DNA from: CAZMFZ01 sp964565665
Lineage (GTDB): Bacteria > Bacteroidota > Bacteroidia > Cytophagales > UBA9547
Direction: 5' to 3'
NCBI GenBank assembly: GCA_964565665.1
Contig: CAZMFZ010000073.1
Location: 1 to 18,944, forward strand
Length of the DNA: 18,944 bases
Shown: piece by piece, positions 1 through 7,963 of the stretch
How positions within the stretch are numbered: position 1 is the stretch's first letter
Layout: each line of letters begins with the position of its first letter
Position numbers and translations under genes: made by a program
The notes under the pieces: generated by a model
What the model saw: only the letters and a program-made list of their open reading frames with translations
Databases searched by the model: none
Told to the model about the DNA's origin: nothing

Positions 1-45
1 TTATTAAACTTTAATAAACTAAAAACTAATAATTTTTAACTTCAA

Positions 46-666
46 ATGAGCATTACTCTAATTATTATCATCATTACGGCTGCACTAAGTTTTTATGCGT
101 GGAGTAGCCCTATAGTTTTTGACAATTTTTTATTTAATTCATATAAAATATATCATAAAAATGAATACTGGCGATTACTTACCAGTGGTTTCATTCATTC
201 TGATATGTCGCATTTACTTTTTAACATGCTGTCATTGTATTTTTTTGGAGCTTTTGTAGAAGAATATTTTAAATACATTTACGGAACGATATACGGCTTT
301 GTAATTTATATACTTCTCTATATTATTGGTATACTAGGCTCAGATTTATATTCTCTCTTTACTTATAAAAATAATATTAATTTTAATTCATTGGGAGCTT
401 CAGGAGCTGTTTCAGCGGTTGTGTATGCTTCTATCTTGCTTTCGCCACTCGACAAGATATACATATTCTTTATTCCGATTGGCATTCCTGGTTTTATATA
501 TGGATTTCTGTACTTATTTTATTGTAGCTATTCTGCGAAGCAAAATAGAGACAATGTGAATCATTTTGCACACTTTGGGGGAGCAATTATTGGTGTTGTA
601 TACACAATATGTATATATCGGAAAGCTGTGCCTCTTTTTTTGGAGCAAATTTCAAATTGGTTGTAG
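46..666 (+). CDS. Rhomboid family intramembrane serine protease
   Basis: This 206-residue polytopic membrane protein has the rhomboid catalytic signature. The H-x4-H-x3-N motif is at His51, His56 and Asn60, with His56 and Asn60 matching the oxyanion-hole His/Asn of GlpG. The nucleophile motif GASG is at 117-120 with Ser119. The catalytic His is in NHFAHFGG (173-179), most likely His176. About six hydrophobic segments span the protein, the minimal bacterial rhomboid fold, and there is no extra soluble domain. Rhomboids cleave transmembrane substrates within the lipid bilayer; no substrate can be deduced here. The ATG at 46 follows a very AT-rich leader with no visible Shine-Dalgarno site. The gene converges on hisD with 44 bp between the stop codons. 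The family call is firm because all catalytic residues are visible; the physiological role is unknown. Confidence 0.93.
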   Translation: MSITLIIIIITAALSFYAWSSPIVFDNFLFNSYKIYHKNEYWRLLTSGFIHSDMSHLLFNMLSLYFFGAFVEEYFKYIYGTIYGFVIYILLYIIGILGSDLYSLFTYKNNINFNSLGASGAVSAVVYASILLSPLDKIYIFFIPIGIPGFIYGFLYLFYCSYSAKQNRDNVNHFAHFGGAIIGVVYTICIYRKAVPLFLEQISNWL

Positions 667-677
667 CGCTAGGCATA

Positions 678-703
678 TTTCCCAAGGTGCGAAACCTCGG
701 AAA
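678..703. terminator. Imperfect hairpin between convergent rhomboid and hisD genes
   Basis: TTTCC (678-682) pairs with GGAAA (699-703), and AGGT (685-688) pairs with ACCT (694-697). An internal CA/C mismatch separates the two helices, and the loop is GCGAA. It lies in the 44-bp gap between converging stop codons, where a bidirectional terminator is expected. There is no good T-run on either side, so its role as an intrinsic terminator is an inference. Confidence 0.35.
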
Positions 704-710
704 GAGTAAA

Positions 711-1991
711 TTACAAACTCTTAAGGCGAATAGAAACTGCGTTCCTGTGAGCCTCAAGTATTTCATTGGCTGCCATTACTTCTACAGTCTTCCCAATGTT
801 TCTCAGCCCTTCTGGCGATATTGATTGCACCGTTATTTTCTTATAAAAGCTGTCGAGAGAGACTCCGCTATAGGCACGAGCATATCCGTTGGTAGGCAAT
901 GTATGATTGGTACCCGAAGCATAGTCTCCAGCTGCTTCAGGTGTATAATTTCCCAGAAAAATAGAACCTGCATTGGTTATTTTCTCAGAATCTTGCTCTG
1001 CATTCTCTGTGGCTACAATCAAATGCTCGGGAGCATACGCATTTATTATTTCTATTGCTTCTGCAATATTATTTACTAGTATCGCTTTGCTATTTTCTAA
1101 GGCTTTGGAAGCAAAATTAAGCCTTGGAAGTAATTGCAGTTGCTTTTCTGTCTCAATCATTACCTCATCAATCACTTCCCTACTGGTACTTACCAATATT
1201 ACTTGGCTATCGCTGCCATGCTCCGCTTGTGAAAGTAAATCGGCTGCAACAAAAGCTGGAACTGCCGATTTATCGGCTATTACTGCTACTTCAGATGGCC
1301 CAGCAGGCATATCTATGGCAGTTCCCTGCATATTTACCATTTGTTTTGCAGCCATCACATATTGATTTCCTGGTCCAAATATCTTATATACTTGCGGAAT
1401 AGTTTCCGTGCCGTAAGCCATAGCCGCTATGGCCTGGCTGCCTCCTACGCTGTAAATTTTATTTATTCCACACAGCTTTGCAGTGTACAAAATAGCTGGA
1501 TGAATATTGCCCGACAGGTCAGGAGGTGTACAAAGTATCATCTCGCTGCATTCCGCAAGCTTGGCAGGGATAGCCAGCATCAAAATAGTGGAAAAAAGAG
1601 GAGCTGTGCCTCCAGGAATATAAAACCCTACCTTTTCTATACCCACACTTTTTCTCCAACACACCACTCCAGGCATAGTTTCTACCTTTTCAACCGTTGT
1701 ATTTTGAGCTGAGTGAAATTTTTGAATATTTGAATAGGCAATATTGAGGGCATTTTTTAATTCTGGGCTAATTTTGGTTGCAGCTGCCTCAATATCATCC
1801 TCACTCACCTGCAAAGTATTTATTTTTACTTTGTCAAATTTCTCAGTAAGCTCAATCAAAGCCTTGTCACCATGGTTTTTTACTGCTTCGAGCACTGGGG
1901 CTACCGATTTTTCTATCTCTTCAAAGCTTTTAACAGGCCTTTGAAGTATGCTTTTCCACGTATTTCTATCAGGATATTGTATAATTTGCAT
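711..1991 (-). CDS. hisD: Histidinol dehydrogenase
   Basis: HisD catalyses the last two steps of histidine synthesis, the NAD-dependent oxidation of L-histidinol to L-histidine, in the cytosol. The 426 residues are full length for the family. Visible signatures are GFYIPGGTAPL (122-132), GPGNQYV (206-212), DMPAGPSEV (227-235), LLSQAEHGSDSQ (252-263), YAPEHL (319-324) and GDYASGTNHTLPT (355-367). The zinc ligands correspond to Gln255, His258, Asp356 and His415, and the catalytic pair to Glu322/His323. The ATG follows the TAA of the upstream glycosyltransferase with no spacing, so translational coupling is likely. No other his gene is visible in the window. hisD is the last gene of its unit because it converges on the rhomboid gene, so it is unlinked from the usual hisG/hisC/hisB neighbours, at least on this side. 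Confidence 0.97.
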   Translation of the reverse strand: MQIIQYPDRNTWKSILQRPVKSFEEIEKSVAPVLEAVKNHGDKALIELTEKFDKVKINTLQVSEDDIEAAATKISPELKNALNIAYSNIQKFHSAQNTTVEKVETMPGVVCWRKSVGIEKVGFYIPGGTAPLFSTILMLAIPAKLAECSEMILCTPPDLSGNIHPAILYTAKLCGINKIYSVGGSQAIAAMAYGTETIPQVYKIFGPGNQYVMAAKQMVNMQGTAIDMPAGPSEVAVIADKSAVPAFVAADLLSQAEHGSDSQVILVSTSREVIDEVMIETEKQLQLLPRLNFASKALENSKAILVNNIAEAIEIINAYAPEHLIVATENAEQDSEKITNAGSIFLGNYTPEAAGDYASGTNHTLPTNGYARAYSGVSLDSFYKKITVQSISPEGLRNIGKTVEVMAANEILEAHRNAVSIRLKSL

Positions 1992-3092
1992 TTAAATAGT
2001 ATATAATATATTTTCTAATCTGTTTTTATAAGCTTCGTAGCCGAAATATTCTATTACCTTATTTTGCAAAATTCTTTTATGGTTGTGCTTGAAAGGAAAG
2101 TTTAAGGCTTTTTCTATTGTTGCACTTATTTGATCATTATCGTCTGGATTGATAAGATACCCCAACTCTCCATTTCTTAGTGCATCTACACTGCCATCTT
2201 TATTGCCTGCAATCACCTGCAATCCGCAAGCCATTGCCTCAATAAATACAATACCAAACCCTTCTTTTTTACTAGGCATTATAAATAGGTCGGCCAACAA
2301 ATAATGATCGGTAAGTTCAAATTCATTTACATATCCAGTAAGATACACATTGTCTTCCAATTTGTTCATCTTTATAATCAGATCCAATCTTTGTTTTTCC
2401 GCATCGTCATATTTTCCACCTATTAGGTATAGTATGTCTTTATTTTTCAATTTGGCAATAGCTTCAATTACTTGGTCGTAGCCTTTATATTGTTCGGTAC
2501 TCGATAGCCTCGCTATGGTGATTACTACTTTATTTTTGGGAGTGATTCGGTATCTATTTATTAAATAATTGGGCTTTTCAAACTCAAAAGGGAAATCAAA
2601 GTTAGGGTCGATAGTGTTATGAAATATTATTATATTTTCTCTCAGTGCTGCGTGTCTTTCACACAATATTTCTTTTGTATAGGCACTCACGGCCAATATT
2701 TTGTGAGATTTTTTGATGATTTGTCTGCCGAAAAAGCCAATGGATTGCCACACTTCTATTCCGTGAGCAATTAATATAATTTTTTTTTTAGGAAAAAATA
2801 ATTTGATTAAAAGTCCGATAGATGCGAGGTTGATATGCCCCAAAATGATAACATCGTAGCGAAATGCAGTGAATAAAGTGTATATGGTAAAGAAAGCCTT
2901 ATTATTTCCTACTTTGAAAAGATTTTTGCTTACGTATCGCTCGTCTACTTCTGCATCGTAAGGTGATGAGATGGTAAGGTTTAATTTATTTTCAGTGTGT
3001 AAATCGTAAAGGGCGTTGATAAAGCATCGGTTGAACTTCTGAATGCCTCCATTACCCGAAAATGCGACCAAATATGTAAAAAGTATCTTCAA
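1992..3092 (-). CDS. GT4-type glycosyltransferase (GT-B fold), TTG start
   Basis: This 366-residue retaining glycosyltransferase resembles the WcaA/RfaG-like GT4 group. The N-terminal domain carries the acceptor-side glycine loop SGNGGIQKF (12-20) and AHGIEVW (109-115). The C-terminal nucleotide-sugar domain carries the EX7E motif, Glu277 to Glu285, within KKEGFGIVFIEAMACG. It is therefore expected to move a sugar from a nucleotide donor onto a cell-surface glycan or lipid at the inner membrane face; donor and acceptor cannot be read from sequence. The start codon is TTG (3092-3090). No in-frame ATG precedes it nearby, and the protein begins exactly at the expected first beta strand (MKILFTYLVAFSG). 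The stop codon abuts the hisD start. No consensus promoter was found in the 181-bp gap to the lipid kinase gene. Confidence 0.9.
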   Translation of the reverse strand: MKILFTYLVAFSGNGGIQKFNRCFINALYDLHTENKLNLTISSPYDAEVDERYVSKNLFKVGNNKAFFTIYTLFTAFRYDVIILGHINLASIGLLIKLFFPKKKIILIAHGIEVWQSIGFFGRQIIKKSHKILAVSAYTKEILCERHAALRENIIIFHNTIDPNFDFPFEFEKPNYLINRYRITPKNKVVITIARLSSTEQYKGYDQVIEAIAKLKNKDILYLIGGKYDDAEKQRLDLIIKMNKLEDNVYLTGYVNEFELTDHYLLADLFIMPSKKEGFGIVFIEAMACGLQVIAGNKDGSVDALRNGELGYLINPDDNDQISATIEKALNFPFKHNHKRILQNKVIEYFGYEAYKNRLENILYTI

Positions 3093-3214
3093 TTTATGCG
3101 TAATTATGTGGTTAAGTAAATCGGTTTTATATTTATTGCTTGTACGAAAGGCATTAATACTGAAATAGAAATAAAAGTGATGGTTTTGATTGATAATTTA
3201 TGCTTTTAAAAGAT

Positions 3215-3246
3215 AAAGGCACTAAAATAAATATTAAAGTGCCTTT
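3215..3246 (-). terminator. Intrinsic-type terminator after the lipid kinase gene
   Basis: A perfect 9-bp inverted repeat, AAAGGCACT (3215-3223) and AGTGCCTTT (3238-3246), flanks a 14-nt A/T loop. On the minus strand it lies 27 nt past the kinase stop codon and is followed by a T-rich stretch (ATCTTTT). It separates the kinase transcript from the downstream glycosyltransferase-hisD unit. The loop is rather long for a classical terminator, hence moderate confidence. Confidence 0.6.
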
Positions 3247-3273
3247 GAGAATATATTTATGATGATGTTGAAA

Positions 3274-4167
3274 TCAATTACTCCGCAGTACAAGTAAGTT
3301 TAGGCTGTTTGGCACTATTTCTATCTTCAAATCTTTACCTGATTGGTAAGGCTCGCCATCCAAATGAATGTCGCCTTCCGTTTCGCGATGCACTAATATC
3401 TCTTTCGCTTGTATCGATTCTACATATTCTGAGTTATTTATCCCTCCAGTAAAAAGTTTAAAACCTAATTCCAGCACATTCAATGGCGGGAAGGGCTTCA
3501 TAATACAAAGGTCTATCATGCCATCTGTCATGCTAGCCGAAGGGGCTATAAAGGCATTATTACCGTATTGTGATGAGTTTGCAAAGGTAATTAGGAAGGC
3601 ACTTTTATCTAATTTTACACCATCGGCAGTTATTGCGTACTCCTGCGATTTATAATTTTTAAACTCATGCACTGTCATGTTGAAATAGGTGGAAAAACCA
3701 CGCTTCCCATGTTTGTTTTGCGAAAATAATTTACCAATATGAGCATCAAAACCTACGCCCGAGGCATTGATAAAAGGCATATTGTTCAATTTGCAAGTAT
3801 CTATACGCTTCACGCCAGGGTTGTTGAGCAGCCGAACGGCATTGGCCATGTGCATAGGTATTTTATTGTGTCTGGCAAGGCCGTTTCCCGAACCCTGAGG
3901 TAATATTCCCATGTTGTAATCAGTTCCTATCAATGCTTTGGCTACTTCATTTACCGTACCATCGCCTCCCACCGCTATGAAATCTGTAAATCCACGTGCT
4001 ATACCATCTAATGCCAATAAAGTAGCGTGTTGTGGACCATCGGTATAAGCGATTTCGTAATTAGAATCCGTAAGTTCCCTCTTCAACATATCTGATAGAA
4101 ACGATTTGTCTCTTCCGCCCGAAATAGGATTTATAATGAATAATTTTTTCGAAGTTATTTTTTCCAT
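3274..4167 (-). CDS. Diacylglycerol kinase / lipid kinase family protein (DagK/YegS type)
   Basis: This soluble lipid kinase phosphorylates a diacylglycerol- or sphingosine-like lipid with ATP. From the chosen ATG it is 297 residues, typical for the family. Visible motifs are the N-terminal strand with NPISGG (13-18), the nucleotide-binding GGDGTVNE (67-74), GILPQGSGNGLAR (87-99) and INASGVGFDA (133-142). The reading frame stays open 31 codons further upstream to 4260. That extension does not look like the family and contains a TACCTTTG promoter element at 4210-4203, so I start the gene at 4167. In Bacteroidota such kinases may act on diacylglycerol recycling or on sphingolipids; the substrate is not determinable here. 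It is divergent from the thioredoxin lipoprotein gene and closed by a hairpin at 3246-3215. Confidence 0.92.
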   Translation of the reverse strand: MEKITSKKLFIINPISGGRDKSFLSDMLKRELTDSNYEIAYTDGPQHATLLALDGIARGFTDFIAVGGDGTVNEVAKALIGTDYNMGILPQGSGNGLARHNKIPMHMANAVRLLNNPGVKRIDTCKLNNMPFINASGVGFDAHIGKLFSQNKHGKRGFSTYFNMTVHEFKNYKSQEYAITADGVKLDKSAFLITFANSSQYGNNAFIAPSASMTDGMIDLCIMKPFPPLNVLELGFKLFTGGINNSEYVESIQAKEILVHRETEGDIHLDGEPYQSGKDLKIEIVPNSLNLLVLRSN

Positions 4168-4202
4168 GAATGATTTTTGAACTGAATACCTAAGGTACAC
4201 GA

Positions 4203-4229
4203 CAAAGGTAGCTGATTTCGTTCTTTCAA
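4203..4229 (-). promoter_or_regulatory. Bacteroidota-type promoter of the lipid kinase gene
   Basis: Read on the minus strand, TTG (4229-4227), a 16-bp spacer and TACCTTTG (4210-4203) match the Bacteroidota primary sigma consensus of TTG, about 17-23 bp, TAnnTTTG; the spacer is one base short. Transcription would begin near 4196, leaving about 28 nt of leader before the ATG at 4167. This supports the shorter start. Confidence 0.6.
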
Positions 4230-4263
4230 CATTATCTTTCAACAAAACATTCAAATCCACAAA

Positions 4264-4289
4264 TTGATTGAGCTTTAATATTAGTTTTG
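4264..4289 (+). promoter_or_regulatory. Probable promoter of the thioredoxin lipoprotein gene
   Basis: TAGTTTTG (4282-4289) matches TAnnTTTG. A TTG lies at 4264-4266 with a 15-bp spacer, shorter than usual. Transcription would start near 4296, giving a leader of roughly 70 nt. It is divergent from the lipid kinase promoter, with the two -33 boxes about 35 bp apart. Confidence 0.45.
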
Positions 4290-4367
4290 TAAATACTTGA
4301 AAAATAGGGCTAAATAGCCATTTCGCTCTTCTTATTCCTTTAAAATAACCACCTTTTCCATACTCCT

Positions 4368-5489
4368 ATGCTAAAATCTAAATATTGTGTGTATGCCTTT
4401 GCAGCCATGCTCCTCTTCTCGTGCAAGAATCAGAACGACACGCAAACATTGGCAGATAAAACCTTTACAATTAAAGGATCAATCGATTTTGCCTCAACTA
4501 ACACCTTGTATTTGCATCAAATTATTGGGAATAATATTAAGAAAGTTGATTCTGTGTTGCTTTCAGGCAAAAAAGAGTTTGAACTGAAAGGTAAGCTGCC
4601 CGAAGTAGGATTTTACAGGCTCGAATTGAAAGAAAAAGGGGCAACCGTATTTGTACTCAATGCTTCACCCATTCAATTATTGCTAAAGGGGAATGAAGAA
4701 TTGCCGCTTTTCGAAATTAAAGGCTCACCCTTAAATGACGATTTTGAAGCCATAGTAGCAATTCAGCAAAAGTATAGGGATAAAATTGACTCATTAAATC
4801 AAAAATATATTCTAGCCGAAAACCTAAATGATGCTACCATGCTTTCGCAGATTGAAAAGCAATATAGTGTGGTGAATGATGAATCTGTTCAAGCTTTGAA
4901 AAACGCCATTAGGTTAAAAGACAAAACGATTGTATCGGTATATGCTGCAAGCTCGCTCGACCCAAAAACCAATGGCGATTTTTTAGATTCGCTTGCCACA
5001 GCTTTATTGCCTTCTGTAGATAACTCTATTATAAAAGATTTTGTAGAGGGTATTAAAAAGATCCAAAACCTTAAAATTGGGGGCCTTGCTCCCGATTTCA
5101 CAGGCAATACGCCCGATGGCAGAAAAATAAGCCTCTCCGACTTCAAAGGAAAGTATTTAATGATAGATTTCTGGGCTTCTTGGTGTGGCCCATGTAGAAT
5201 GGAAAATCCAAATGTGGTTAAGCTCTATGAAAAGTATAAAAGTAAAAACTTTGAGATACTTGGCGTATCGCTTGACGATAATGGGGAGAAATGGAAGAAT
5301 GCCATAGCAGCCGATGGATTACAATGGCCACAAATATCAGATTTGAAAGGTTGGGAATCAGATTTCGCCACTTTATATAGTATTACTGAAATTCCCCAAA
5401 CGTACTTGCTTGATAAAGAAGGTAAAATAATAGCCCGAAACCTGCGTGGCGAAGCTCTAGAGCAAAAACTAGCAGAAATAATAAATTAA
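4368..5489 (+). CDS. TlpA-like thiol-disulfide oxidoreductase lipoprotein with DUF4369-like N-terminal domain
   Basis: The protein starts with a lipoprotein signal peptide whose lipobox LLFSC puts the acylated Cys at residue 19, so it should be anchored to an envelope membrane facing the periplasm. Residues about 32-125 resemble the DUF4369 beta-rich domain common in Bacteroidota. About 130-235 is a helical linker. Residues about 237-373 form a TlpA/AhpC-type thioredoxin fold with APDF (241-244), WASWCGPC (269-276, redox Cys273 and Cys276) and the cis-Pro motif EIPQTYLLD (341-349, Pro343). The CGPC active site suggests reduction of periplasmic disulfides, for example in cytochrome maturation or peroxide defence; the partner is unknown. 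A histidine phosphatase gene follows after 43 bp and could be co-transcribed. At 373 residues the length is normal for this architecture. Confidence 0.93.
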   Translation: MLKSKYCVYAFAAMLLFSCKNQNDTQTLADKTFTIKGSIDFASTNTLYLHQIIGNNIKKVDSVLLSGKKEFELKGKLPEVGFYRLELKEKGATVFVLNASPIQLLLKGNEELPLFEIKGSPLNDDFEAIVAIQQKYRDKIDSLNQKYILAENLNDATMLSQIEKQYSVVNDESVQALKNAIRLKDKTIVSVYAASSLDPKTNGDFLDSLATALLPSVDNSIIKDFVEGIKKIQNLKIGGLAPDFTGNTPDGRKISLSDFKGKYLMIDFWASWCGPCRMENPNVVKLYEKYKSKNFEILGVSLDDNGEKWKNAIAADGLQWPQISDLKGWESDFATLYSITEIPQTYLLDKEGKIIARNLRGEALEQKLAEIIN

Positions 5490-5532
5490 TCGTACTCAAA
5501 ACTACTTTTTACACCGAATATCCAACGCCCTA

Positions 5533-6162
5533 ATGTCTGAAAACACCAAAACTATTTACTTGATTCGTCATGGGCAAACCGACTATAATTTACGTGGCAT
5601 TGTACAAGGTAGCGGCATCGATTCTGACCTTAATGATACTGGTAGAATGCAAGCCAAACACTTTTTCGAAGCCTATAAGCATATCTCCTTTGATAAAATA
5701 TATACCTCAAAGCTCAAACGGACTGTGCAATCTGTACAAGGGTTTATCAATAAAGGCATTCCGCATGAAGCGTATGATGGATTGAATGAAATAAGCTGGG
5801 GTACCCAAGATGGCAAAGTGTCTAACACAGATATGCACGATTATTATGTAGAAGTTTCCAACGCTTGGGCATCAGGCAATCTTGATTTGCAAATTGGCGG
5901 AGGGGAAAGCCCCAATGAAGTTTCAGCTCGCCAACGCCCCATTATGGATATGATACTTTCTCGTAATGATGAACGAAATGTATTGATTTGTATGCACGGC
6001 AGAGCCATGAGAATACTATTGTGCTATATTTTGGGCAGAAGCCTGTCTGAAATGGACACTTTCGAGCACTCTAATTTATGCTTATATTTATTAAGATTTT
6101 CAAATGCTAAAATCGAAGTGATTGAAGCCAACCATACCAAGCATTTATATTATGATGTTTGA
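5533..6162 (+). CDS. Histidine phosphatase family protein (phosphoglycerate mutase-like)
   Basis: This 209-residue protein belongs to the branch-1 histidine phosphatase superfamily. The phosphohistidine motif LIRHGQTDYN is at 10-19, with His13 as nucleophile and Arg12 in the phosphate pocket. Further pocket residues are Arg63 (SKLKRTVQS), Glu86 (LNEISWG, proton donor region) and His155 (CMHGRAMRIL). The sequence matches the cobC/gpmB-like group rather than classical dPGM, which is longer and has extra insertions. Family members hydrolyse small phosphorylated metabolites; the substrate is not deducible. No second domain is present. It lies 43 bp after the thioredoxin lipoprotein gene in the same direction and before a 245-bp gap that leads to an XRE regulator. 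Confidence 0.92.
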   Translation: MSENTKTIYLIRHGQTDYNLRGIVQGSGIDSDLNDTGRMQAKHFFEAYKHISFDKIYTSKLKRTVQSVQGFINKGIPHEAYDGLNEISWGTQDGKVSNTDMHDYYVEVSNAWASGNLDLQIGGGESPNEVSARQRPIMDMILSRNDERNVLICMHGRAMRILLCYILGRSLSEMDTFEHSNLCLYLLRFSNAKIEVIEANHTKHLYYDV

Positions 6163-6407
6163 TTTTTTGAATGCATGTTCCTGCTTCTATTTAATTATCA
6201 ATACTTTTATCGTATTAATTAATATTTCCATCTAATTATATTACCACTTCAACGATTAGTTAGGTATTTCTATGTCGATGTTTAGTGAAAATAGCGTTAT
6301 ATTCGTTGCAAGTTGCATGTAGATGTGTTAAAAATTATCTAACAATGATTTACTGATTTATTCTATTCAACTACCAGTTTCTCCATTAATTTCAAAACAA
6401 TTAAAAC

Positions 6408-6659
6408 ATGATCGCCAAAATGAAAACTAAAGAACAAGACAAAGATTTTCTTAAAAATTTAGGAACTAGAATCAGAAGCCTTAGAATCAAAGCCGGATAT
6501 TCAAGCCAAGAAACTTTCTCGTATGAATGTCAAATACCAAGAGCTCAATATGCGAGATACGAAAAAGGAAGTAACATCACTTTTTTAAGTCTTCAAAAAA
6601 TTGTTAAGTTTCACAAATTAACTTGGAAAGAGTTTTTCAACGAAGGATTTGATGACTAA
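6408..6659 (+). CDS. Small XRE-family helix-turn-helix transcriptional regulator
   Basis: This 83-residue protein is almost entirely one Cro/C1-type HTH domain, from about residue 18 (LGTRIRSLRIKAG) to 77. The recognition region is IPRAQYARYEKG (43-54), followed by the terminal helices LSLQKIVKFHKLTWKEFF. It has no sensor or oligomerisation domain, so it probably binds DNA as a dimer. Small stand-alone proteins of this form are common in Bacteroidota and their targets are mostly unknown. Two ATGs are possible, 6408 and 6420 (Met5). It has no toxin-like partner next to it, which argues against a toxin-antitoxin antidote. The 245-bp gap upstream (6163-6407) holds no gene and no perfect TAnnTTTG element; the nearest is TAGATGTG at 6320-6327. 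Confidence 0.85.
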   Translation: MIAKMKTKEQDKDFLKNLGTRIRSLRIKAGYSSQETFSYECQIPRAQYARYEKGSNITFLSLQKIVKFHKLTWKEFFNEGFDD

Positions 6660-6693
6660 TCTTTGACCTGAAAAGACCCATAAAAATAATAAG

Positions 6694-6726
6694 AAAGGGG
6701 AGCAATACTGCTTCCCTTTTTTTATT
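6694..6726. terminator. Strong intrinsic terminator between the XRE gene and the convergent MFS gene
   Basis: AAAGGGGAGCA (6694-6704) pairs with TGCTTCCCTTT (6709-6719) through an 11-bp stem with one G-T pair and an ATAC tetraloop. On the plus strand it is followed by a T-rich run. On the minus strand the 3' flank is also T-rich, so it can serve both converging genes. The MFS stop codon lies inside the plus-strand T-tract. Confidence 0.85.
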
Positions 6727-7939
6727 TTTCCACATAATCAAGATCTTTCCCAAAAGTTTCGGGCAGAAAATAGAGAGAGGCCAATGAAATGGCAAATACA
6801 ATTGCCCCTACAATAGCAGTGGCTGCAATTAAATCTAATGAAAGTGTTTTTGTGAGGTATTTGAATAGGATTACAAGAATTACAAGCGACCCTCTAACAA
6901 AATTTGGTACGGTAGTTGTAACTGTCGCCCTCAAATTGGTACCAAATTGCTCTGATGCTACAGTAACAAATATAGCCCAAAAGCCTACTGAAAAGCCCAA
7001 TAGAAAAATAACTGCATTAAAAAACAAAATATCAACACCGTTAAGATTTAAATAAACTCCGATTGACAAAATACACATCAAATAAAAGTAGAAGAATACT
7101 TTTTTTCTGCTTCGGATTTGATTACTAAGCCAACCACTCAACAAATCGCCAAATACCAACCCTGAATAGCAAAGCATTACACTTGTGGCATCTTGTACCG
7201 TACCAATTACTCCCAATGTTTTAGCAAAACTTGGCGATAAGCCCACCAAAATGCCAATAATAAACCAAACAGGCAGCCCAATTAATATGCAGTTTATGTA
7301 TTTCAATGCCCTTTCCTTGTTGGAGAAAAGCATAAAAAAATTGCCCTTGCTCACTGTATCAGCTTGCGTTTTGTGAAACATTCCAGATTCAAATACCCCT
7401 ATTCTTAATAGTAAAAGCGAGATTCCTAATCCACCGCCAATAAAGTAGGCATTTTGCCAACCAATTTGGCTTACCAAGCCAGCTACAACTGCTCCTGTGA
7501 CCCCGATGGAAGCCACAAGCATAGTGCCATATCCACGTTTTTCTTTGTCCATCACTTCAGAAACGAGCGTAATACCTGCCCCAAGCTCACCTGCCAAGCC
7601 AAATCCTGCCACAAACCGCAATAAGGTGTAAGTCTCAATATTTGTTACAAACCCGTTGGCAATATTGGCAAGTGAATAGGTGACAATAGAGCCGAACAGC
7701 ACAGATAATCGTCCTTTTTTATCGCCTAAAATTCCGAAGAACAGGCCACCGAGTAGCATTCCAATCATTTGCACATTGAGCAGGTTTTGAAATTGCTCTA
7801 CAATTTGGTCAGGGGCAACGCCAATATCAAGCAAGCTTTTTTTGCCTACAATCAGAAAAAGTACCAAATCATACACATCTACAAAGTAGCCAAGTGCAGC
7901 CACTACTACAGATGCGTTTAATATTTCTTTAATTTTCAT
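6722..7939 (-). CDS. MFS transporter (metabolite:H+ symporter-like)
   Basis: This 405-residue, 12-helix major facilitator protein sits in the inner membrane. The loop 2-3 signature GILGDKKGR is at 69-77. TM1 carries two acidic residues (GYFVDVYD, Asp21 and Asp24), and TM4 contains GFGLAGELGAG (112-122). This pattern is seen in the MHS/AAHS group, which couples proton entry to uptake of organic acids or related metabolites; the actual substrate is unknown. The frame stays open for another 64 codons upstream to 8131, but that stretch is hydrophilic, unlike MFS proteins, overlaps the divergent EamA gene and spans a predicted promoter. I therefore start at MKIKEILNAS. It is single-gene and convergent with the XRE regulator. 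Confidence 0.9.
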   Translation of the reverse strand: MKIKEILNASVVVAALGYFVDVYDLVLFLIVGKKSLLDIGVAPDQIVEQFQNLLNVQMIGMLLGGLFFGILGDKKGRLSVLFGSIVTYSLANIANGFVTNIETYTLLRFVAGFGLAGELGAGITLVSEVMDKEKRGYGTMLVASIGVTGAVVAGLVSQIGWQNAYFIGGGLGISLLLLRIGVFESGMFHKTQADTVSKGNFFMLFSNKERALKYINCILIGLPVWFIIGILVGLSPSFAKTLGVIGTVQDATSVMLCYSGLVFGDLLSGWLSNQIRSRKKVFFYFYLMCILSIGVYLNLNGVDILFFNAVIFLLGFSVGFWAIFVTVASEQFGTNLRATVTTTVPNFVRGSLVILVILFKYLTKTLSLDLIAATAIVGAIVFAISLASLYFLPETFGKDLDYVEK

Positions 7940-7963
7940 TGAACATGGTATCGTAAAAGCGGG

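Noticed and set aside
6408..6659. XRE protein as an antitoxin of a toxin-antitoxin pair
   Set aside because: No small toxin-like gene is adjacent on either strand: upstream is a 245-bp non-coding gap and downstream a terminator and an MFS gene.
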